Shown here: positions 17,195-56,998 of the stretch, piece by piece
Position numbering within the stretch: the stretch's first letter is position 1
How the letters are laid out: every line of letters starts with the position of its first letter
DNA from: Siniperca chuatsi
Taxonomy: Eukaryota > Chordata > Actinopteri > Centrarchiformes > Sinipercidae
DNA: 64,000 nt
Assembly (NCBI RefSeq): GCF_020085105.1
Contig: NC_058053.1
Coordinates: 18,728,888-18,792,887, forward strand
Direction of reading: 5' to 3'
Translations under genes and position numbers: made by a program
Notes under the pieces: generated by a model
The model's database searches: none
What the model was told of the DNA's origin: nothing
Seen by the model: only the letters and a program-made list of their open reading frames with translations

Positions 17195-19628
17195 CTTCTA
17201 ATAACTTTTATCATTTATTTCAAAGATGTCCATGAAAAATGATGTCAAAAACATCAGAGGCAGGCATACACATGTACATGATGAAGGCACATGAACTGAT
17301 GGGTGTAAGGGAAGAGTTCCTTTCTTTTTTTGCCTCCTGTCCACTTTCAACAAATACAGTAGGGAGATCACAAGAATCACATAACCGCTCAGGCTGTTTT
17401 CATGCACTCAGTTTCTGTTTGTATGTAGATGCAGGATTAGGGGGCGAGGCCAATCCTGTTAGGAGTGTCTTTCAAAACGTTCCACCGTTTAAGTGGCCTG
17501 CTCTCGTCTTTTCCCAATAAAAAAATAATAAAAGAATTTGATGAAGAGGAGTCGATCAAGCTACTTCAGTTTTCTTAAGTACAGCTCTAGCATGGATGGT
17601 TTTATCAGGAGCCTGCTCTGTCCAAAAAAAACCCCAAAAAGTTTATAAATTACAAATAATAATCATGCACTTGAACAAGCATGATTAGCAAAAATTGTCC
17701 CGTTTTCACATCAAGTCCACCAAAAAGCACTTCACAACCCCCTTGAATAAACCAGTATGATGTAAAATGAGTGAAGTTTCATTTAAAAATAGCTTCCACT
17801 ATTGGCCACACATGAATACAAAACATGTCAAGTGAATTTCAATGAACTATTAAGTGAGGCAGAAGAGAGAGAGAGCGAGGGAAAGAAAGAGAAATAATGT
17901 TCATTGCTTTTATATATATTTACAAATCAGTGAAAGTACTACACAACCTCAGCCAAATCATACAACAAAAGGTGCACTCTGCATTGATCAGTAGTCATAA
18001 TATTCTGTCCTATCCAAAAACAGATACTTGATTGGACAAAATAAATTGTTAGGTGGATTTGGAAGAGTCAGTGAAATGAGCAACTACAATGGGAAGATGG
18101 AAATTTTAAGTATGATGGTGAAGGGTGTGATGGTAACAAAAAATAGTGAAAAAGCAGTGCAAATAAGGCTGTTTCAGATGGTAATCTGGTACAACCCCCC
18201 ATCTTTTTTTTTTAAATCACTTTCACTCAGTATTACACAGAAATATTGTTCTTAACATCCAATCACTAAGTGGACTGTTTGTTATTTTAAAAATATTAGT
18301 ATATCCAGCAATCAAAGTGTAGGCAAAAGTGAGAGGGAACAGACTGGAATAATCAATTTTATGGGACCTGGATATAAGGCACACTTTTCCAATTTTGACC
18401 CCCAACTACTTCACCAGAATCTATTCACACCTCTCATACTGAAAATTAATTGTTTTAGTTGTAATGCTTCGCTTCAAATGAAAAGAAACTGGTACAGACT
18501 GAACCGAGCTGCTTGCACCAGCAGACAAAGCAACTTTGCAAGTAGCTGTAATAATGAAAATAAAATATAGCAATTCTGAAAAAACAAAACAAAAAAAAAC
18601 ACAACAATACACAAATAAAACAGACTCTGAACTACCATAAACATCTCTTAATAGAATAAAAATATATTTTACCTCTTGTACAAATTAAAGATTTATTTCA
18701 AATAAATTAAGTTACCTTCATAGATCGTCGTAGCTGTAATAATATATCAATATAACAATATATTCCTTCGGGAAAATTACACCAAGGCAATGTCTTCTTA
18801 GTTTACTATAAATGGACACTGAGGTTTTACACAGTCTGTCAGACAGGAGGTGAGATAGATATGGTATGGTACTCATTTTCTTGATGGATTGGTTGTTACT
18901 GACTGGCGACAGGTAGGATTTTGGAACAGTAAGCTCATCCTGAGTTTGTGTTTCAGGACTACTGGAGTATTTGAGTGTGACTGACAATACTCTGGGAGTG
19001 AGGGAAACATTTTTGTATGGGCTGGTGTTGATCTAGAGCTCAGTCATCACTGTCGAGAACAGAGAGCAACTGGCCATTAGTGATGACAACATTCTTGATC
19101 ATCACAGGCTTTTGCTGAGGTGCTAGTGACAGTGCAATGCCCCAGCTTGCCCAAAGGTGGCAGCATTGAGTAACAGAGAAGGATTTGGCACCATCTACAA
19201 CAGGCAGGGGACTGGTTCTCCCCAGATGTGATGATTTGTCCTCCTTTGTCCAAGCGTTTTCTGATTGTGTTCAAAGCTGCTGAACAACACAGTCTCTTTG
19301 ATAGCCAGAGCTGGGAACAGATGTCTTCACACACTCTGCTGTTGTTCTTTAGACAGTAGTATTCACATTCTCACAAATTAATTAAGAGCACAAGAGTAAG
19401 GGAGAGATGCAGAAAGAAAGGGAGAAATTGGTCGATGAGAAGCTAAATAAAGTAGAATAGGAAGAGTGGGGACAGAGAGGTGGTGTTCCTCAGACAAGCT
19501 CAGATGAGCAACTCTAGTAGGCTCGAATGACTTCACTGCTGGTTGCTAGGTGCCAGAGGCCCTGCGTAAGCAGTCTAGGAGATTTTGGTCTCCCTGGGGC
19601 CATGATTCATGTGCCCGCTCCAGAAGAG
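17195..19628 (-). other. mgat4a 3' UTR
   Basis: Between the mgat4a stop (19629-19631 on the - strand) and coa5 there is 2.4 kb with no coding exon. A - strand AATAAA (TTTATT at 17214-17219) is the likely poly(A) signal, placing the mRNA end near 17.2 kb, about 220 bp before the coa5 promoter motif. It is AT-rich with scattered short runs of A. Short open frames here have no codon or family support. Confidence 0.55.
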
Positions 19629-48524
<28,896 letters not shown>

Positions 48525-49330
48525 CTCATTTCAGCGATGCCTCCCCTCGGCTGAGTGTCGGGGACCCCAGAGCTCCCTCCTCTCTCTGCCTTCAGGGTGT
48601 TGAGACGGGTGTAGGCGCAGGAATATGGGGGCGTCAAACGAAAAAATAAATAAATAAAACAGGACTGTGAACATTGACTTCGGCGCTGGGAGGGGAGTGC
48701 TCGGATGTACCGAGAGTCTTGGTGCGTCTTTCCTTGTCGTTGTTCGTTGGGCTGTAACTGGCTCCTGTCCTGTACCGTCCGACGGCGATCGGTCACGAGT
48801 CAACTGCCTTCTGTGACAAGACAGCTTACATGGTCGGTTAAGATGGAACAAGCTAGCTGCCGATACAACCCATTGTATTTGTTTTACAGCCAGCCGTTAG
48901 CTACAAGTTACAAGTAGAAGGCATTTCGAGTGTGTGACGGTTGGTCCTCGAGGATAGGCTGTTCGGTTAATGACGGTGGCCGAAAGGCAACGCCTCAAAA
49001 TGCTCACATCGGGTTGATTCCGCTTCAACTGGCAACAGATGAATTTTAAAAAATAAAAGCAGCGTGTTGCTAACTAACCTCCCGTTCTCTCTGCAACGTT
49101 GTCACTAATGCCCTTTTCCAGATACGGAATACGTAACATTGCTGGCTTCTTCTGTCTGTTTAAAGTGATGGGATTTTGTCAATTATACATAGCTAACTTT
49201 GACGTTAATGTTCCCTACTGCTTCTTTCAGACATAACTGCACACAAACGGAATGAGCTGCGGGCTCGCGCGATATTTGGCACCTGGTGCGCGAGAGGAAG
49301 AGAGAAATCAGCGGTGATCTTAAAAAGTAA
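48525..49330 (-). promoter_or_regulatory. mgat4a 5' UTR and promoter region
   Basis: Upstream of the mgat4a ATG the sequence becomes GC- and CpG-richer ('ggctcgcgcgatatttggca', 'gtgcgcgag' near 49260-49295), as expected of a TATA-less promoter. The start site cannot be fixed. MRLRNG is the family's standard N-terminus, supporting the ATG at 48522-48524. Confidence 0.5.
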
Positions 49331-49604
49331 TGGTAGTCAGGAAGAAGAGCGTTTTCTGTACTCTCGCAGCATGTATCACGATGGATGATGGCTTTTATTT
49401 TGCCGTTGAAGTTAAGGACTGTCGTGAGCGCGAGGGACCCTCTCCGCCACTTTTAACAGAACTACTGATACATTTTCACTCCAGTTTAACCATTTAATGT
49501 ATTAGAAAGCGAATTCTACTGCCTATTTTACAATATCCGAAAGTGTACAAGTATTGAATGACGTAGGACGTTAAATTGGGACTCTCGTGTAATTCCTATT
49601 AGCT

Positions 49605-49840
49605 CACGTGCAGTGGTACAATTTTGAGGTATTTCCATTTTTTGCTACTTTATACTTCTACTCTACTACATTTTGGAAGCCAATATTGTACTTTTTACTC
49701 CACTACATTTATTTGACAACATTACTTACTAGTTACTTTGCAGATTCAGATTGTTAGTACAAAATATAAATCAACAAATCCATTTTTATGTATTATTATG
49801 GATTAAGCTACTTTAAGTCATTAAAATGTGTCGGAATGGA
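49605..49840. repeat. hAT-like element fragment (same family as 8.4 kb)
   Basis: 'ttttgaggtatttccatttt' plus 'actccactacatttatttga' match the family body at 8.5 kb; the right part is missing. It lies between mgat4a and creg2. A shorter piece is at 46955-46990. The rest of 49.3-50.7 kb holds nothing recognisable. Confidence 0.55.
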
Positions 49841-50782
49841 GGCTATTTTATTGAAGAAACTGTCCATTTGATCAATTGAAGTTAATGGCAGCTGCTGTGC
49901 CTGAGTCGAAATTCAAATAGCTTTAAAAATTGGAAGTTCATTTTCACCGGAAGTTTAACCCTTAATTTTGGTTCAGTTTGAAATACCTAAAATTAAAGCG
50001 TTGAACTGAAAATTGTGACGAGGTGGCCGTACCATGAAATTACCAGTGACCAAAATCTGTTTACCACCAAGCAGCAACGACTCTTTTTTTTTCTACAAGT
50101 TGAATGCGCGCCATCTAGTGGTTATGGCCTCAACTGCATTAATGTCGATGTTATTTGTATGTTTGTTAAAAACCAGTGCGAGCCGTTATAGATGACAACA
50201 CGGCCCTACCATTTGATGCTCCCTTAAACACCAAGAAACATGATTTATTTTAAATGTCCGTTTTAGAGGCTTTTTCTGATAACAAATGTGGAGAGAGAAG
50301 ACTACGATCGAACTACTAATTCCTATAAATTCTTATTGTAGGCCTACTGCTGTCACACCCAGTTAGTTGGTAAAACTAAAACTTTTAAACTCAATATTTG
50401 TCACCAATGGTCCTTTTGTATTGGAGGCTGGCTTGTACTATGCATGCATGCAGAACTACACTGTAATACATTTTCAAGTTGAGTGAGACAACACTATAGA
50501 TAGGCTATGATGCTTCATTTGAGCAGCTGTATACACACAGTGTCAAAGCATATTGCTAATTTAGGATCAGAGTTCATTCTTGACCTTGGAAACAGCAGTC
50601 AACCATGCAGTCCAGCTAATAATAACTCATGGTCACCTCAGTTATTTCCAGGTACTAGATTTTTTAAAAACAACCACACTGAACTTTTTTGTCTCAAAAT
50701 GAAGTGTTGACATTACAAGTCCCTTGGAAGGTTTAAATGCTAACTGTACACAACAAATAATAATTGTGTGTGCTGACATTCA

Positions 50783-50788
50783 TTTATT
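50783..50788 (-). terminator. Likely creg2 polyadenylation signal
   Basis: AATAAA on the - strand (TTTATT on +), 329 bp downstream of the creg2 stop, the first canonical hexamer that gives a plausible short 3' UTR (50.76-51.12 kb). Confidence 0.4.
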
Positions 50789-51116
50789 TTTCAAACAGCA
50801 CACATATTTTAATGCAAACCCATAAAATTGAAATCAATGTTTATAAAGAATAAATTAAATGACATATAATTAAAAATACATTCACACACCAAAACACAGG
50901 AAACCGATTTTGTGTGACAAGCCAAGTTGAAGGGGAAGAGAGAAAAAAAATCACTTTCACAAATTAAGATAGCAACAGTATTTGAAAAAGATTCTGAAAA
51001 AAAATTTTGCACATTGCTGCTTTGGGAATTCTTCCCCCTTCATTAGAGCGACATCTGTGGTGTAGACAGCTGAACTGATCTGTATAGACTGACATGATGC
51101 AGAGGAAGAGATATTC

Positions 51117-54100
51117 TCAGAAAGGCGTAGCTTTAAAGTAGTCCTCCAGTGGAATGAGTGATATGCCTCCAGTCCAGTCCTGCAGCCAGACCTGAATCAA
51201 CTCCAGCTTCATGAAGAACCACTTGTGTCCCACTGGCCACTTTGCCATCACAGGATGTCTACAAAAACAAGAGCAACGCATGAAGAAATGTGTCAGATAT
51301 TGTTGTTTTCCCTCATTTTCAGGGTTGATGGAAGCCAGCATGTATTCATCCCTACTACATTAGTTACCTTGAGAACATCGCCTCCTTTGCAAACGCGAGC
51401 TCCTCTGGGGCCACCTCCACCATCTTGCCTGTTAATGTGAGTCGAGCACATCTTGGATCCTCTGGATCATACACCATTTGCCTTGAAATACAAAAGACCA
51501 TACCATTGTAACACACACACAGACACAATAGGGGTTCTGGCTTTTCTGAGCCTCTCAGTAACTTGCAGTCATTTAATTCAGTCAAGGTTGGGTCACTAGT
51601 CAGGCAAAACTGGCAACTGCCCCAGGGCCCAAAAAGCTCCAGGCCTATTGTGTGTCAACTGGTTTGTACTAATTATACTGATAAGTTATTAGAAAATAAG
51701 TAAGTCCTTAAGGTGGGTACTGCTTTATTACCTTATCATGAGGCCCGTGCTGAAGAGGGCCTCTGTTTTAAGTTGGTTAGTTTTAAGACCTTCATTATTT
51801 CAGTGTTGTGCTTTGTTGCATATTCCTCAAAAATGTTTTGTTTAGTCAAATTACCACACAGCAAACCTTGGGGCCAGGTAGTATTTCAGCAGAGAAAAAC
51901 TACATATACATTTTTTGCCTTGGGACCCTTTAGCAAATGAATCTGAGTTCAGGGGAGTACATTAAAAGTTGGGGTTTACCTGCAGAATTCTCCCTCGGCC
52001 TCTGAGAATGTGAGAGAGGCATAGGGGTAACTTTTCAGGTCTGATACAGTGTTGTCCATCGGAGTCACATAAAAATAGATGACTCCAGTGCTGTTGTCCA
52101 GCGGTCCATCACTGACTGAGAAGATGTTCCCAAAGGGGAGACCTTTGATCTGTGCAAAAAGTAGGATATTACTAAATTCATCTCATTACAGAGAAAATGA
52201 CGTTGTAGTTTTCAGAAATTGGTGTGAATCTTTTTCAAGGGTAATAACAGACAGGGATATTTGTATGTATGCAAAATCTTTCAAACTGCAAGACTGGTAA
52301 AGCTGAGACCTGCCATAACAGAGAAGAGTTATCAACATGAATAGTGTTATTTCTGTGGTTTTTATTTAATCAATATCTGTAAACACTGGCAATTCTCACC
52401 CTCTGCCAGAAATGTGAGAATGGAGACCTGTCTGATACTGTGTTATAGTACAAAATGTAGAGCTGCTTTAATCCTAAACAAAAAAAGGTGACAGGTAATG
52501 GGGTGCACCCTGGGGAGACATGGACTCAGCAGTAGTGCAAGAAGTACTCAGATCCTTTACTTAAGTTAAAGTAGAAATACCACAATGTAAAAGGTGCTCT
52601 GCTACACGTAAAAGTCCTGCATTCAAAATTCTACTTGCATAAAAGTACCTTAGTATTACCAGCAAAATGTACTTAATGAACCAAAAGTAAAAGTACTCAT
52701 GCAAAATTGTCCCTTTCAGGGAGTTAAATTATGGAGCCCCCAATGTCCCAAAAGATTTTTTAAATCTTATGCGCAAGATAATATGTGGACACAAGTTATT
52801 ATCATGTGCAACAAGATAAAAAATAATATTTTTTGGGGACTTCAGGGTCTTTCTTGTTAGTTTTGTTGTGGGACAAGTTACAACTTTATCATTTTCATTA
52901 GTACATGGTGGCCATGCGTAAATCCTTGCACAACTCTCACACAAGCTTTTCTTTGCACAACTCCAACCAAATCAGCCACATAAATCATAATTCATTTGTT
53001 AATTATATTGTGTATTACTAATCTGAATCTGCAAAGTAAGTAGTAATTACAGCTGTCAAATGTGGAGTAAAAAGTACAATATTTCCCTCAGAAAATATTG
53101 TACTAAAGGGACAGATCACCCCAAAATCAAAAATACATATTTTTCCTCTTACCTGTAGTGCTATTTATCCATCTAGATAGTTTTGGTGTGAGCTGCCAAG
53201 TTTTGGAGATGTAGAGATGTCTGCATTTGTTTCATTTAATGGAACTGGATGGCACACGGCCTGTGGTGCTCAAAGTGCCAAAAAATACATTTGAAAAACT
53301 CCACAGCGATGTGTCTTTCCAGAAATCATGGCCCATTTACTCAAGATAATCCACAGACCTTGTTGTGAGCAGTTTATATTTTCTTTCTACCAATAGTTCC
53401 TACATGATATTGCTCACAACAAAATGATTTTGGGGTGAACTGTCCCTTTAAGTACATTAAAATAGATATACTCAGTACCTCAAAATTGTACTAAGTACAG
53501 TACTTGAGTAAATATACTTGGTTACTTTCCACCACATAATAATGCATCATATTTTATAAGTTGATGTTTTGTATGTAAAATCAAAGTAACTTAAGATAAA
53601 TGTAGTGGAGTAAAAAGCCCAATATTTCCATCTAAAATGTAGTGGAGGATAAGTATAAAGTTACATTAAGTGGAAATACTCAAGTAAAGTGCAAGTACCT
53701 CAAAATTAGTACTTGAGTGAGTGTACTTGTTGCCTTCCACGACTGGACCTCAGTATTTCTAAAACCCTTTCCACCGCCCTGGCTCTACTGAGGTCCTCTC
53801 AGTGTCAATTTAGTTAATTAGACTATGAGAAGAGTTTTAAACTTGTTACTTGGCTGCTCATGTTTTAAATACTGAAATACACTGACTGTGTTCACACAGT
53901 AATTCCACAGAACACCTGCATATTACATGAGGAGGACCACTCCCCCCTGTGTGTTACCTTGTCTTGAGTTGAAATGGTGGCCAGATGTCCCCAGTCACTG
54001 TAATGAGCTATGTATCTGGCAGTCCTGGCGGTCTCCTGGTGCGGGGGAGGACCGCTGCTGCTGCTGCTGCTCACCTTCTCCAGCCGATATGAAAACAGGC

Positions 54101-54374
54101 GAGAGGAAAGCTGCGCCACATTGTCGCTTTCTGGCTTGACTAGCTCTCCGGGGCTGTCCACGCTGTCTCCGAGGACGTTGGAGGACGGGTAAGCCTGCTT
54201 CCACAGCCCGGCACTGTCCACCAGCAACGCCGGGGCGACCTCCTCCGACAGGTCCGCTTCCTCCACCACATCGTTGGAGGAGACGACCCAGGACACCGAG
54301 CTCCTCAAGGTGTAGCTGTGACACAGACAGAGGACACTGGCAAACACTGCCAGGGGAAAGAAACGGGCCCTCAT
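51117..54374 (-). CDS. creg2: creg2, CREG family secreted glycoprotein (4 exons)
   Basis: CREG proteins are secreted or endolysosomal glycoproteins with an FMN-binding-like split-barrel fold that lacks enzyme activity in known members. Exons, 5' to 3': 53958-54374, 51980-52149, 51368-51481, 51117-51258; phases close to 280 aa (human CREG2 is 290 as I recall). Residues 1-20 (MRARFFPLAVFASVLCLCHS) are a signal peptide. Residues 21-115 form the acidic, Ser-rich extension that separates CREG2 from CREG1 and contain 'SVSWVVSSNDV'. The barrel follows, with 'SDWGHLATIST', 'GLPFGNIFSVSDGPLDNST' (N-glycosylation at Asn158) and 'DPRCARLTLTG'. It ends 'LEDYFKATPF'. The donors and acceptors are canonical. 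A long poly-Ser run (SSSSSS) lies in exon 1. It lies between mgat4a and cracdl, same strand. Confidence 0.92.
52525..53747. mobile_element. Nested hAT-like elements in creg2 intron 1
   Basis: At least two members of the 8.4-kb family lie end to end: one from about 52530 ('gaagtactcagatcctttac') to 'ctttccaccac' at about 53535, and part of another ending 'gccttccacgactgg' at about 53746. The first is interrupted at 53104-53450 by a separate MITE and near 52725-52975 by unrelated sequence. Non-autonomous; no transposase. Confidence 0.6.
53104..53450. mobile_element. MITE with TAAAGGGACAG ends inside a hAT-like element
   Basis: The ends 'taaagggacagatcacccca' and 'ggggtgaactgtccctttaa' are inverted repeats of about 25 bp. 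The interior is non-coding. Flanks match the uninterrupted hAT-like family sequence ('ttgtac' and 'agtac'), so this inserted later. Confidence 0.7.
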
Positions 54375-54564
54375 ATCATTGAGTTTGGAGAATGGCCGTC
54401 CTCATCCACTCTCTTGTTTACAACCTCACGTGTGTGCGCTTTCGTAACACGAGGAGGTTTTGCAATAGAGAGCAGGCGTACAGCGACCCCTACTGACAAA
54501 TCAGGGAAATTCATTTTAAAATCAATCACTTTCTGATATTTACACTGAATGACCTTATGTTTTA

Positions 54565-54990
54565 AATAGTGGTGGAAATTAAACATTTACTCAAGTACAA
54601 GTTTGAGGTATTGGTACTTAGTAAAGTGTATATGTAGGAATGAGTAGGCTTACATATTTTCAGAATCAGGTTTGTTGCCAAGTAGGTTTTCACCTACTGT
54701 ACAAGGGATTTGCTTTGGTATTTTGGTGCATAATGGTCACAGTAAACATAGTAAACAAGTACTGCAAGTTAATTATCTTAAATATAAAATAGAAATTTAC
54801 AATAAAATGTATGCATGTCAAAATATATCTGTTTAAAAATGAAAAGAGCTGCACAGTGTTTAAAACAAAGAGGATGAAGTGTGAATTCTACTTCTACTAG
54901 ATTTTAGAGGGAAATGTTGCAGTTTTTCCTCCACTAACATTTATTTCACATCTATGGTTACTACATTCTGCAAATGAAGTTTTTACATAC
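54565..54990. repeat. Patchwork of hAT-like and LINE-tail fragments
   Basis: 54570-54630 matches the hAT-like end ('agtggtggaaattaaacatt', 'tactcaagtac'). 54660-54760 matches the AATCAG..TTTGTTGCCAAG LINE tail seen at 29.2 kb. 54885-54985 returns to the hAT-like body. This implies a LINE tail inserted in a hAT-like copy, just upstream of creg2. Confidence 0.45.
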
Positions 54991-55789
54991 AAAACCTATG
55001 ATGAGCGTACGCATTGTAAGGTTAACAGTTCCTAACCTGAGGGTCAGGACCGTCCAAGGTGTCCAAAGATAAATCTGAGGAGTTACAAGATCATTAAAGG
55101 GACAGTAAGAGACATATTACATAATTTGCTCTGACTTAGTTCTTTAGGTGTCTGAAAATCTTTCAAATCAAACAAACTGAAGAATCAAACTGTTCACAGC
55201 TTATCTTCCCACTATGGCCATAACCTGTGACAAGGGGTCCCAAGTAATTGCCAAAAAGGTATACACATATAACATTATATAAAGTAGTAAAATGACCAGC
55301 TAAAACATCAACATGCGGGGCCTTTACTTTAAATTGAGATGTGTGGTGGCTTTACTTAAGTGAGGGGTCTGAATACTTTCACCACTGGTGTTGAGGCAGT
55401 ACGTGGTATGGATGGTGTTGTATTGACATTTAGCTTGAATTATATAGAGGAGAAAAACACATTATTATTTACATTAGACCGTTGGTGCACCACATTATTA
55501 CAATATAAAGACATCAACAACAACAACGCAAACTGCAGCCTCAAAAACCACCATAGAGTTGAAACAGCATCCCTCTGACACAGTGTCAAACAGGTATTAA
55601 AATTCAGGGTTTCACAAAGACAGTATTTTAGCATTGGTTTCTATTTTACTAGGCACTCAGTGTGTTTTAATATTACCCATAGTAATCTAAATGTATAAGA
55701 AAGATTCAGCAAAGCTAATGCCACTAGTTGCAGCAGCATTAAATGACTTAATAATTATGAACATTTTAAATTAACCATATTTATCTGTG

Positions 55790-56014
55790 TTTCAGATATA
55801 TTATACATAAATAGCTATATGCCACTTATCATACATGTCTACTTGCAGCTCACCAAGAATGATCTTTACCATTAACCTGTTTATATTTTTGGCATTGTGT
55901 GTATTTTGGATTTGCACCTTATTGATATTTTATATTTGCACTATTTCCTCCTTTGTACCGCAACTGCTGTACAACAATCTCCCTCAGGATAAATAAAATT
56001 CTATCTTATCTTAA
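55790..56014 (+). repeat. LINE 3'-tail fragment
   Basis: 'tatttgcactatttcctcct' and 'caatctccctcaggataaat' followed by 'ctatcttatctta' is a typical fish non-LTR 3' tail. The surrounding 55.0-56.58 kb shows no gene. Confidence 0.45.
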
Positions 56015-56585
56015 GTTTTAGGTCATTAACATGACTTTTTTGTGTGATTATGCACTCAAACAATTAAGTATTGGTAATATGTGTACAATACATGCTCTGG
56101 TTTCAAACCAAAAATTATATTAATGGTATGCAGTGTAACCTACCATTTAAAGTCCTTATAGTTTCAGGCAAGAGGACCAGTAATGATCCCTTTTCACAGT
56201 GACGATTTACAGCTGACGAAAGGATCGAGCTCAGGCCTGCAGCAGGTGCCGTAGGCCAAGTTAGTGAGCAAGTGGATATCCCATGATATAGGCCTACTGG
56301 TCCATTACTGCACCACACAGCAAAAGGCTGGGACAACAGTCACAGACCACATAAGGTCTTGAAGAAATGCTACAATTACATTTTGGTCTTGTTCCACATT
56401 CACTCTTTATTGCCTCATCACAACTAGTTAAAAAGTTGTTTTAGTAAAAACATTTTTATCCGTATATGGAGAGTTTTGAGGGAGCATGAAGTCAGTTACT
56501 GTATTTTTATTTTGGTCATTTAATATTTTTCCCTTAGCCATCTTACATTAAGGCACAAATGACACAAAAACTTAACATTAGAAAT

Positions 56586-56713
56586 TTTATTATTTAACAA
56601 ACTATTAACAGCAGTGACGTGGTAAATCACATAAAACATTATTCAGAAATACCAATTATCTTGAAGTGCTTGTGGTGGAGAGGGATTATAATTAATTTGG
56701 GCCTGTTCTATAT

Positions 56714-56802
<89 letters not shown>
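56586..56802 (-). terminator. cracdl 3' UTR end: poly(A) signal and (CT)43 tract
   Basis: A - strand AATAAA (TTTATT at 56586-56591) lies about 410 bp past the cracdl stop codon. A perfect (CT)43 microsatellite at 56717-56802 would be transcribed as (AG)n in the 3' UTR. The tract is certain; use of the signal is inferred. Confidence 0.5.
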
Positions 56803-56806
<4 letters not shown>

Positions 56807-56998
56807 CTGTCTGTCTCTCAATATAACATTAACACTTTACAATTCAATACACAAACACAATAGCCTCAACAGAGTTGATTCAAGACCTTTCTGACAGGCT
56901 CACCAAAAATTCAATATAACAATTTGTCTGCTGGGCTGTTTTATGTTCATATTTTTGTGTCAAAAACAATATGTCTGTCTGTCTGTCTGTTTTTCCTC

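Noticed and set aside
56619-56894. 91-codon frame rich in Ser-Leu
   Set aside because: It is driven by the (CT)43 tract and lies in the likely cracdl 3' UTR on the opposite strand.
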